A stretch of DNA of 64,000 nucleotides from the NCBI RefSeq assembly GCF_001465545.3, contig NZ_CP013480.3, positions 1,240,001-1,304,000 on the forward strand, read 5' to 3'. This document shows positions 34,119 to 42,500 of this stretch, one piece after another. Position 1 is the stretch's first letter. Each line of letters opens with the position of its first letter. A model generated the notes under the pieces. It was not told the DNA's origin. It saw only the letters and a list, made by a program, of their open reading frames with translations, and did not search any database. Source of the DNA: Pandoraea norimbergensis (GTDB taxonomy: Bacteria; Pseudomonadota; Gammaproteobacteria; Burkholderiales; Burkholderiaceae). A program made the position numbers and the translations under genes.

Positions 34119-34826
34119 ATGACGAGCGATCACAGCAAAATTCTGGACAAGATCAAGAAGTGCCTTGCTCTCTCGGCCAGCTGTAATGAGCACGAGGCCG
34201 AAGCGGCACTACGCCAGGCACGCAAGCTGATGGAGGCGCATGGCCTGACCGAAACACACCTCCAGGCGACCGGTGCCGACGAGCGGCGCGCCAAAGCCGG
34301 GGTAAGGAGCCGCCCCTCGCGGTGGGAGACCATGCTGGCGCAGAACATCGGCGACGCTTTCAATTGTGTGGTCATCTTCTCCGGAAGTGGTTGGGCCGTG
34401 TCCGGAGAATGGTGTTTCATCGGGTGTCAAGCCGCGCCCGAAGTCGCCGGGTATGCGTTCGCGGTGCTGAGCAGCCAGGCAAAGCGGGCGCGTGCAAACC
34501 ATATTCGCGAACGTCTTGGTCGCTGCAAGGGGGCCACCAAAACTCGACGTGCAGATCTGTTCAGTGAGGGATGGGTACGTGTGGTCGCCGGCGCCATCGC
34601 TGCATTTTCATGCACAGCCGAACAGAGCGCCGCTATCGGTGCCTATTTGGAAGTCCATTATCCGACGCTCAAGAATCTGCAACCACGCGATCGCAACGGT
34701 GGCCGACGCCTTCGGGATCATGAGTATGGCGATTATGTTGCCGGCCGCTTGTCGGGCCAGGACGCCAAACTCCACCGAGGCATCAGCGCGGGCGCTCAAC
34801 CTCTGGCACTGGAGTCCGCGCAATGA
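34119..34826 (+). CDS. DUF2786 protein
   Basis: 235 residues from ATG 34119 (GGAGA 5 nt upstream; an alternative TTG at 34104 is less likely). N-terminal DUF2786 (KILDKIKKCLALSASCNEHEAEAALRQARKLMEAHGL), then a second domain about 70-200 (RSRPSRWETMLAQNIGDAFNCVVIFSGSGWAVSGEWCFIG...). Widespread in prophages; function unknown. Overlaps gemA by 4 bp. Confidence 0.85.
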   Translation: MTSDHSKILDKIKKCLALSASCNEHEAEAALRQARKLMEAHGLTETHLQATGADERRAKAGVRSRPSRWETMLAQNIGDAFNCVVIFSGSGWAVSGEWCFIGCQAAPEVAGYAFAVLSSQAKRARANHIRERLGRCKGATKTRRADLFSEGWVRVVAGAIAAFSCTAEQSAAIGAYLEVHYPTLKNLQPRDRNGGRRLRDHEYGDYVAGRLSGQDAKLHRGISAGAQPLALESAQ

Positions 34827-35401
34827 GTCGGCCAGGCGAACGCCAGCGCCTGATCCGGCTGATTCACGTCGCCAAGCATGATTTGTCGATGGATGACGAC
34901 ACCTATCGTGACATCCTGCTGCGCGTTGGAAAGCGGTCCTCCAGCGCCGAACTTGCCATTCCAGAACTGGAGCGCGTGTTGGAGCACCTGAAACGTTGCG
35001 GGTTTAAGGTGCGTTCCAAAGCGAAGCCGTCCCGAGCGATGGCTCAGGATCGGCAGAGCAAAAAGATCCGCGCGCTGTGGTTGTTCCTGCACAAACTGCA
35101 GGCAGTCCGAAATCCGACCGAGGAAGCGCTGGCCGCCTACGTCAAGCGCATCACCGGTGTGGACGCCTTGCAGTGGATTGACGGAGAACAGGCCGAGCGT
35201 CTGATCGAGTCCATGAAGCGTTGGGCAATGCGGTTTCTGCCGCAAGCCGTCAAAGACATGGTTCCGCAGGTTGGCGAAATCACTGACGTGGAGCGGGCGC
35301 AGTTGAATACCGCGCTCAGCCATGCATTCGCATCGGGAACGTTCGACCCGATGCAGGCTGCCTGGGAGCGGCTGAACGACATTTTGACGCAAGGGAGATA
35401 G
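34823..35401 (+). CDS. gemA: GemA-type regulatory protein (DUF1018, Mu gp16-like)
   Basis: 192 residues. DUF1018 family: N-terminus RQRLIRLIHVAKHDLSMDDDTYRDILLRVG, and IRALWLFLHKLQAV about residue 75. In Mu, gemA changes host gene expression and supercoiling. The gene lies immediately before Mor, as in Mu-type semi-essential regions. Confidence 0.87.
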   Translation: MSRPGERQRLIRLIHVAKHDLSMDDDTYRDILLRVGKRSSSAELAIPELERVLEHLKRCGFKVRSKAKPSRAMAQDRQSKKIRALWLFLHKLQAVRNPTEEALAAYVKRITGVDALQWIDGEQAERLIESMKRWAMRFLPQAVKDMVPQVGEITDVERAQLNTALSHAFASGTFDPMQAAWERLNDILTQGR

Positions 35402-35403
35402 AC

Positions 35404-35787
35404 ATGGCTGATGGTGCATTCCACGATAGCCGTCTTAAAGGCGATTTCAAAAGCAAGGGGCCGGAGCTGCTGATTGACCTCGCAGATCAGTGCACACAAG
35501 CGCTGAAGGAGTGTGGTGGCCTGACCGATGAGTTGGCGGTTCAGGTCGCGCGTGAAATTGCCGACCGCATGGCGGCTCATTGGGGTGGTCAGAACATCTA
35601 TTTCCCGATGGGCCTGTCCTACAAGCTTTCGCAGCGAGATCGCCAGATCTATGACGATTTCAATGGCGCAAACCACAGCGAGCTTGCTCGCAAGTATGGT
35701 GTCTCCCTGCAGTGGATCTACAAGATCGTGAAAACGGTCCGCCAGGAGGAGATGGCCCGGCGTCAGGGGGATATGTTCGCTGAGTAA
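35404..35787 (+). CDS. mor: Middle operon regulator Mor
   Basis: 127 residues. Mor/C family transcription activator: N-terminal dimerisation domain, then DNA-binding HTH (QIYDDFNGANHSELARKYGVSLQWIYKIVKTVRQEE, about 80-115). Mor activates middle or late promoters lacking a good -35. Only one Mor/C protein is seen in the window, so it may serve the late promoters as well. Last phage gene before the end. Confidence 0.93.
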   Translation: MADGAFHDSRLKGDFKSKGPELLIDLADQCTQALKECGGLTDELAVQVAREIADRMAAHWGGQNIYFPMGLSYKLSQRDRQIYDDFNGANHSELARKYGVSLQWIYKIVKTVRQEEMARRQGDMFAE

Positions 35788-35790
35788 AAA

Positions 35791-35814
35791 ACGGGCCAAT
35801 CGTGGCCCGTTTGT
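35791..35814 (+). terminator. Terminator of the early operon
   Basis: ACGGGCCA-ATCG-TGGCCCGT, an 8-bp perfect stem with a 4-nt loop, followed by TTGTATTTT, starting 3 nt after the Mor stop. It ends early transcription before the phage end and the host gene. Confidence 0.88.
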
Positions 35815-35850
35815 ATTTTCGCCCGTTGCAAGTCATTTTCTGTGGGGCCG

Positions 35851-35907
35851 TCCGGGTTCTTCCCATATCATCCCGGTTAGTCCCATTTATCTTTCGTCCC
35901 CTGGTCA
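35851..35907. repeat. Presumptive transposase-binding repeats at the prophage end
   Basis: Two adjacent 20-bp imperfect repeats, 35851-35870 and 35871-35890 (14 of 20 identical; core GGTT..TCCCAT.T), and a third partial copy TTCGTCCCC at 35893-35901. This spacing resembles multiple transposase sites at Mu-type ends. Reading inward from 35907 the sequence starts TGACC, so the last phage base may be 35907. The far end is outside the window, so the direct proof (matching copies and target duplication) cannot be made. Confidence 0.5.
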
Positions 35908-36021
35908 AATATCTCAACGTCTCTCACCCGGCAGAAATTTGTTTTTGCCACCGTTGGGCCGTATGATTGCCCGGACGTTTCGACCTCATAGCGAAGTTTT
36001 TCGGACGTAAGGGGAGTGGGC

Positions 36022-36549
36022 ATGGGCGACCGGATGAGAAAGCCAGCGCAGTCTCAGGACGCGACACACGTCGTGCAGGCCAGATCGACTGTGGCGGGTG
36101 GTGGCCAGTCCGACTTCGCTGACAACCGGCCCGAGGCCGAGGGGCTGCGCCAGTTGCAGGCCATGGCCGATAACAGCCCGCGCATGGTCGCGCAGCGTCA
36201 GGCGCAGGCGCCGATCAACCGCACGGGGCTCCCCGATTCACTAAAATCCGGCGTCGAGTCGCTGTCCGGCATGAGCATGGATCATGTGCGGGTGCACTAC
36301 AACTCGTCGGCCCCGGCGCAACTCAATGCCCACGCTTACGCGCAGGGCAGCGACATCCACCTTGGACCCGGGCAGGAGCAGCACCTGCCGCATGAGGCCT
36401 GGCACGTGGTGCAGCAGGCACAGGACCGGGTGCGGCCAACAATGCAACTGAAGGCCGGCGTGCCCGTCAATGACGATGAAGGGCTGGAGCGCGAAGCCGA
36501 TGAAATGGGCACGAAAGCGCTTGCGGCCGCCAACCCGGCGGCAGCCTAG
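36022..36549 (+). CDS. DUF4157 (eCIS-core) domain protein
   Basis: 175 residues, start ATG 36022 (an in-frame GTG at 36016 also possible; AGGGGAG upstream). The DUF4157 domain occupies about 68-130: GLPDSLKSGVESLSGMSMDHVRVHYNS, AHAYAQGSDIHLGPGQEQHLPHEAWHVVQQ, with the HEAWH zinc-binding motif (124-128) and a later LEREADEMG acidic ligand motif (about 156-164). In extracellular contractile injection systems this domain is associated with cargo or toxin loading. Here it stands alone, without toxin or injection-system genes, only about 115 bp from the prophage end. Convergent with the kinase gene, stops adjoining. Confidence 0.87.
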   Translation: MGDRMRKPAQSQDATHVVQARSTVAGGGQSDFADNRPEAEGLRQLQAMADNSPRMVAQRQAQAPINRTGLPDSLKSGVESLSGMSMDHVRVHYNSSAPAQLNAHAYAQGSDIHLGPGQEQHLPHEAWHVVQQAQDRVRPTMQLKAGVPVNDDEGLEREADEMGTKALAAANPAAA

Positions 36550-38577
36550 CTACGCCCCCATCGCCACGCGAACCAGCACCACCGTCGCTCCGTTCTCCCG
36601 CAGCAACGCCATCGTGCCGCCCAGACGCTGCGCACGCCTGCGCATACTGTGCAGGCCGGCACCCGCGTGAGGGGTATCAACGCCACCGGCAGCACTGCCA
36701 ACGCGCCCAACGTCAAAACCCACGCCGTTATCTTCCACCCGCAAGGTGATCGCTTCGCCCTCGTCTCGCAAGTCGATGCGAACCCGGCTCGCGCGGCTGT
36801 GCTTGAGCACGTTCGTGAGCGCTTCCTGAAGAATGCGCAACAACTCCAGTGACTGCGCGGCGCTCAGCTCGCACTGCCCGATGCCGTCCAGCTGCCAGTC
36901 GCATTCGATCTTTTGACTCTCGAACAGCACGGTGATCCGGTGCCGCAACGGCGCAATCTGTTCGGCCAGCGTCAGCCCGCCGTTCTGATGCGTGGCGGCC
37001 GTATCGATGACCATGCGCAACTCGTCGCGCAGCTCTTTCAGCAAGCCGAGAAATCGTTCCGGCGGCAGCGTATGCGGTGCGTGCTCGATGGCGGCGATGC
37101 TCGACACCAGCGCACCGCCCAGACCGTCATGCAGGTCATGCGCGAGGTTCAATCGTTCCGCCAGACGGGCGTTCGTGACTTCGAGTTCGTGCTGACGATT
37201 GAGCGTCAGCGCCAGTTCGTCGCGGGCATTGTCCACTCGTACGCGCAACTCGTCGTTGAACTGCGCGATGCGACGTGCGTTCTCTGCAAAGCGTCGCGCC
37301 AATACCACCGCCATGCCGATCATCAACACCTGCGATGTCTGCGCGGTGTAGTAGACATTGGACGCAAGCACCCCAAAGAACACCAGAAAGTCGTGCGTAC
37401 CGGCGATGACGAACGTCAGCGCACAAAGCGATACCACGCGCTGTTCTAGCTGCCGCTCTCGCCATGTGAGGGCGAAGAGCAAGAGACAACTGGCCAGATA
37501 TGTCACCCCGGGGATGACCGCCCAAATGGCGCGCGTGCTCGCGATACTCGGGTGCGGCATCAGTACCAGCCACACGGCACCGATGCCGAATATCGACCAC
37601 ATGGCCGTTTCGATTCGCGGCATTCTGCGCCCGCAGAAGCGCAGCACGAACATCGTAAAACAGCCGCAATACGCCAGAAACGCAATCGAGACGAACACTT
37701 CCCACGCGTTGTTCGTCACCCACGGCCAAGGGCGTGTGGCGACCTGATTGACGGCGTAAAGCCACCACGTGAACGACATCGCACTGAACCAGCCGTAGGC
37801 GGTTTCTTCGCGCCGGTACAGCCACAGCGTGAGCACGAAGATGCCGAGCGTGATGGTGATGGCCAGACTGAAGAGTTGCAGGTCGCGCCGCACCCATCGC
37901 TCTTTCTCGTAGCGCGCGTGAATCTCTGCCGGCGCACCACGTACGACAGGGCCGAGCCCCGGGCTGTAGGCGGAAAGCCCGGACACGCGCACGAGCAACG
38001 TGTTGACGCCCGGTCGCAGTGCCGGCGCTTCCACCACCCAATAGCGCGGGGTATTCCAGGCACGGGTGAGAGGTTCGACCAGCGAGTCGTCGCGAGAGAG
38101 CAGGCTGCCGTTCAAATAGACGGCGCCTGCCATGTTCAGATATTCCAACAGCAAGCCGCGCGCCTGTGCGGGTGACGCCTCCTGCCACGTGAGCCGGTAC
38201 CAGACCACGCCGTCGTAGTGGGGCCAGCGGGTGCTCCAGACATCGGGCAGCGTGACGTTCTCCCAGCCGGTCTCGGGCGGTTGCGCGGCATGCCAGTCGG
38301 CGCCGGCACGCACGGCTTCGATGCGCTCGAACGTCAGGGGACGAAGATCGGTGCCCGCGCCCGGCAACTGAGCATGAGCGGCACCCGCCAGCAGGCCGAA
38401 GACCGCGAGGAGATGACGTAGCCGAAATCGATGGAAGTGCAGGAAGTACAGGAAGTGCAGGGCGGGCCGGAGCGCAGCAATCAGCGTCAGGGCAGCAAGC
38501 CAAACGTGCGGGCTTCGAACACGGCTTGCGTGCGCGAGTTGACGGCCAGCTTCTTGTAGATGTTCTTGATATGGCAT
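36550..38577 (-). CDS. Membrane sensor histidine kinase (7TMR-DISM-like sensor, HisKA_3)
   Basis: About 675 residues if started at ATG 38577; that ATG lies 91 bp inside the response regulator gene, so a nearer alternative start is possible. A signal-like segment (LLAVFGLLAGAAHA) leads into a periplasmic carbohydrate-binding-like domain (LPDVWSTRWPHYDGVVWYRLTW), then about seven membrane helices (LQLFSLAITITLGIFVLTLWL on). HisKA_3 phosphoacceptor: NLAHDLHDGLGGALVS. HATPase: LLRILQEALTNVLKHSRAS and VEDNGVGFD. Cognate regulator is the upstream, overlapping gene; the signal is unknown. Confidence 0.85.
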   Translation of the reverse strand: MPYQEHLQEAGRQLAHASRVRSPHVWLAALTLIAALRPALHFLYFLHFHRFRLRHLLAVFGLLAGAAHAQLPGAGTDLRPLTFERIEAVRAGADWHAAQPPETGWENVTLPDVWSTRWPHYDGVVWYRLTWQEASPAQARGLLLEYLNMAGAVYLNGSLLSRDDSLVEPLTRAWNTPRYWVVEAPALRPGVNTLLVRVSGLSAYSPGLGPVVRGAPAEIHARYEKERWVRRDLQLFSLAITITLGIFVLTLWLYRREETAYGWFSAMSFTWWLYAVNQVATRPWPWVTNNAWEVFVSIAFLAYCGCFTMFVLRFCGRRMPRIETAMWSIFGIGAVWLVLMPHPSIASTRAIWAVIPGVTYLASCLLLFALTWRERQLEQRVVSLCALTFVIAGTHDFLVFFGVLASNVYYTAQTSQVLMIGMAVVLARRFAENARRIAQFNDELRVRVDNARDELALTLNRQHELEVTNARLAERLNLAHDLHDGLGGALVSSIAAIEHAPHTLPPERFLGLLKELRDELRMVIDTAATHQNGGLTLAEQIAPLRHRITVLFESQKIECDWQLDGIGQCELSAAQSLELLRILQEALTNVLKHSRASRVRIDLRDEGEAITLRVEDNGVGFDVGRVGSAAGGVDTPHAGAGLHSMRRRAQRLGGTMALLRENGATVVLVRVAMGA

Positions 38578-39254
38578 GCGACCGTGAGACTTGAGATGGA
38601 GAGCAAGGCTGCAATCTCGCGGTTCGTCATGCCTTTGGCGACGAGCCCGAGAATCTCGATTTCTCGCGGGCTCAATGCCGGTGCCGCGTCGGCCGTTTGC
38701 GTCTGGCTTTGACCTTGACCTAGACCTAGACCTCGACCGGTCCCACTGCCCCCACTGGCCGCCGGCGGCGATACGGCGGCCTGCGATGGCCGGGTAACGC
38801 CGACGAGGCTGAGGATGTGTCTGGCCACAAACGGATCGATCGGCGCGCCCCCGCGTAACGCGCTGCGAATCGACAGCGCGATCTCCGTATCGTCGCGCTC
38901 CTTGAGCAGATAGCCGGTGGCGCCTGTGCGCAACGCGCCCACGATGATCTGCTCGGTACTCCACGCGGAGATTACCAGAATAGGTAGCGCCGGATCACGG
39001 GCGTGAAGCTCGCCAATCAGGTCGATGCCGCTGCCGTCGGGCAGGCCCACGTCGATGAGCGTGAGCGCGAACGGTTGATCGGCCAGAATCGCGCGCGCCT
39101 GCGCCAGACTGCCGGCCACGTGCACGGCGTCGTCGGTATAGCCAAGGGACGTGAGGATGCTGCGCATCCGCGTCTGGGTGGCGGGGTCGTCTTCCACGAG
39201 CAACAGCGGGCCGGGCAGAACCGGCTCGGCGACGGCGGGCGTGCTGGCAGACAT
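38487..39254 (-). CDS. NarL/LuxR-type response regulator
   Basis: 255 residues from ATG 39254. Receiver domain about 20-135 with acidic residues VEDDP and phosphoacceptor in LTLIDVGLPDGSGIDL, lysine in LLKERDD. LuxR-type HTH about 185-250: LSPREIEILGLVAKGMTNREIAALLSISSLTVACHIKNIYKKLAV. The linker (about 155-185) is a low-complexity Gly/Gln run (GLGLGQGQSQTQT) coded by 6-bp tandem repeats near 38705-38735. Partner of the overlapping kinase. The long in-frame extension upstream is rejected. Confidence 0.92.
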   Translation of the reverse strand: MSASTPAVAEPVLPGPLLLVEDDPATQTRMRSILTSLGYTDDAVHVAGSLAQARAILADQPFALTLIDVGLPDGSGIDLIGELHARDPALPILVISAWSTEQIIVGALRTGATGYLLKERDDTEIALSIRSALRGGAPIDPFVARHILSLVGVTRPSQAAVSPPAASGGSGTGRGLGLGQGQSQTQTADAAPALSPREIEILGLVAKGMTNREIAALLSISSLTVACHIKNIYKKLAVNSRTQAVFEARTFGLLP

Positions 39255-39541
39255 GGCGGTGTGGGGTAGCGGAGAAGGGACCAAAAAGCGACTAAAAGGG
39301 ACTGACGGATGACGCAAGTTAGCACGCCGGCATAACGGGCGCCCATCCCCGAAACAGGGGAGGCGGCGCGCCCCTCGGCTTCCCTTACTCAATTCGGGGG
39401 ATAGTGCACAAGGGCTGCGCAGTGCTAAGTTTCTCCGGAAATTACCGCGCCTTTCCAAACGCACCAAAAACGATCAAAAGCGATCAACAGAGCGGCGCGC
39501 ATCCTGTCAGTCGGCACACGATTCGGAGTACGGGGGCAAGC

Positions 39542-42500
39542 GTGCGAGGCAAATCATCTCAGGTGGCGGTACCGCTTCGCTTGAAGGCGCTTTGCAGCGT
39601 TGCAGGCGTCATGCTCGCCGGTCCGGCGTTCTCTCAAACCTCCGGGCCGCTGTTTCTCGACTATCGCGGTGCCGCAGGCGGGTGCTGTCACAGCGACAAC
39701 GGCTACGACGGCGCGCCCGGACAAATCGACGTCGAACGCACGATCACCGGCCTGAACATTCGCTCGGCCAATGGCGCCACCGGGGTGGCCGTCGACGTGA
39801 GCGGCGGCAACGGCGGCAATGGCAACACCAACGACGACGACAGCGGTCGCGATCACTGGGGCGGCAACGGCGGCTTCGGCCGCATCGTCGACTTCGGGCT
39901 GGTCAACAGCACGGTCGTCAGCAACGGCGCAGGCGTGTCGGTGCTCTCGAAGGGCGGCGATGGAGGTCTTTGGGGCAACCGCGCGAACGGCAATGGTAAC
40001 GGCAACAACGGCAATTTCGCGCGGCTGACGATCGATGGCGGCACGGTGACGGCCGTGGGATACGGCCTGTCGGCGCAGGCGATTGGCGGCAATGGTCAGG
40101 CGAGTGCAATTCCGTCGTACGCGGGCATCCAGCCCGGTCTGAACGCCGGGATCGGCGGCAACGCCGGAGACGCCAGCGTGGTGGTGCGCGGCGGGGCCAG
40201 CATCACAGCGACGGCTGCCGGTAGCAACGGCGGCGCGGCGATTCGTGCTGAGTCGCTGGGCGGACAAGGCGGTCTGGGCGTTGACGATTCGGAGAGCGGT
40301 TACGTGCTCTCCGGATGGGGCGGCAACTCGGGCAACGTCACGGTTTCGATCGCGGACGGCACGGTGGCCGCCCACGGCGATGGCGAGGTGGGCGTGCTGG
40401 CGCGCTCAATCGGCGGCAGTGGCCCGGCGGGCGTGAGCACGGACGTGAAGGGCTCGAATGGCGGCAACTCGGGGCAGGTGACGGTGACCAATGGCGCCGC
40501 CATCACGACCGACGGTGCCAACGCGCCGGGCATTGCCGTGTACAGCCTTGGGGGGCGCGGCGGCGATGGCGGGGGCGGTGTGACGGGCAGCGGCTTCACC
40601 GGTGGCGACGGCGGTACACCGGGCGGGGCGTCCGTGACCAACACCGGTAGCATCACCACGCAAGGCCTCGGCTCGATGGGCATTCGCGTATCCGTGGTTG
40701 GTGGCGCGGGCGGCAACGGTGGGGCAGCGGGCCCGTGGTCGGGCCACGGCGGCAACGGCGGTGGGGGCGGCAACACCGGACAATTGGCCGTCACGATCCA
40801 GAACGACGGCAACATTTCGACCGCAGGCAAAGACGCCCTCGGCATTCTCGCGCACGCCGTGGGCGGCGGTGCAGGCTCGGCCGACGTGAGTCAGGGCCTG
40901 ATGAACATCGGCGGTGGCGCGGGCGGCAACGGCGGGCTGGGCGGCAATATTCAGGCCGACAGCAACGGTTCGATCTTCACCACCGGCGATCAGAGCGCCG
41001 GGGCCTTGATTCAGAGTATTGGCGGTGGGGGCGGACACGGTGGCGACGCCGATACGACCGGCATCATCGTGGGCGTCGCGACTGGCGGACACGGTGGCGC
41101 CGGCGGCGCGGGGGGCACGGCCACGATGGATCTGGGCGGCGCGATCTCGACAGCGGGCGCAGGTTCTGCGGGCCTCATTCTGCAAAGCATCGGCGGCGGC
41201 GGCGGCGCGGGTGGCTCTGCCAGCGCGATCACCGTGGGTATCGGGCTCGGCGTGGCGGTCAGCCACGGCGGCAGTGCAGGGGGGGGTGGTGCGGGGGGCA
41301 CGTCCCGCCTGACGCTGGAAAACGGCAGCAGCATTACCACGCAAGGCGCGGCCAGCGACGGTGCGGTGGTGCAGAGCATTGGCGGTGGCGGCGGCTACGG
41401 TGGTCTGGCCAGCTCGGCGGCCATTACCATCGCACCCGATCTCGGGCCTGAAATACCGACAGCCACGTTAAGCCCGCACTACACCGCAGGAGGCAGTGGC
41501 GGCGACGGCGGCAACGGCGGTTTCGCGCAAGTCGACAACGCCGGGGGCATCTGGACGCAAGGCGACAAGAGCATCGGCATTCTGGCGCAGAGCATCGGCG
41601 GTGGCGGCGGGGGCGGCGGCAGTGCGGCGGCGGCGTTGCGCACGTCGACGATTGCGGCGGCGGGTAGCCGGTTCAACATCAGCGTGGGCGCATCCATTGG
41701 TGGTTCGGGTGGCCAAGGCGGCTTCGGTGGTGTGGCGACGGTGACCAACGAGGTTTCCGGCAGCGTTGCCACCGCGGGCGATCACGCGCCGGGCATCGTT
41801 GCGCAGAGTGTCGGTGGTGGTGGCGGCAGCGGCGGTATCGTCCAGCAGGAGACTGCGCAATCGTTCTCGGCAACGCTTGGCGGACCCAGCGCGGCGCTCG
41901 GGAGTCTGAAGTCGCTGGTCAACTGGCTGGCGAGCGGAAGCCAGCCGCCTTCGGTCTCGTTCGGATCGCTGACGGTGGGCGTGGATGTTCGCGTGGGCGG
42001 CAGCGGGGGAAGCGGCGGCGACGGCGTGGGTGCCAGCGTCTTCAACAAGGGACGGGTGACAACGGCCGGCGACGGCGCTGCGGCCATCGTCGCGCAGAGC
42101 ATCGGCGGCGGGGGCGGTCAGGGCGGGACGGCGGCGTCGACAAGTGTGTCGAGCCTGATGTCCAGCATCGACAATCTGCTTGGCGTGGTCGCAGGTAAGG
42201 TCGGCTCGTACTTCGACCTCTCGCCCAACGTCGGCACGAATGTCGCGGTTGGCGGTTCGGGCGGCAGTGGCGGCAATGGCGGTCCCGTGAGCATCGCCAA
42301 CAGTGGCCTTCTCGCGACGAAAGGTTTTTCGTCGCCGGGGATCGTGGCGCAAAGCGTCGGCGGCGGGGGCGGTGCTGGCGTTGCCACTGCGCAGAATCTC
42401 GAAGCGTTCGTCGCGAACTGGGCACCCAATAGCGCACCGGAAATCATCGGTGAGGTGACGCGCATCATCGATCTGCTCGGCGCCAATCTCGCAAGCGCAC

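Larger units (their letters stand above)
1..35907. mobile_element. Mu-like (BcepMu-type) prophage, partial; one end outside the window
   Basis: A contiguous block of phage genes starts before base 1 and ends near 35.9 kb. Late genes (lysis, packaging, head, contractile tail) are on the minus strand and early transposition genes on the plus strand, diverging at 25.83-25.96 kb. A DDE transposase and its AAA+ partner, Mor, GemA and Mu gp25-gp37 homologues, combined with P2-type tail genes, match the known BcepMu layout. The right boundary is inferred: the last phage gene (Mor) ends at 35787, a terminator follows, then repeated transposase-site-like sequences, then host genes from 36022. The exact end is uncertain; 35907 is the best guess because the sequence read inward begins TGACC, compatible with TG...CA ends. 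Confidence 0.93.
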
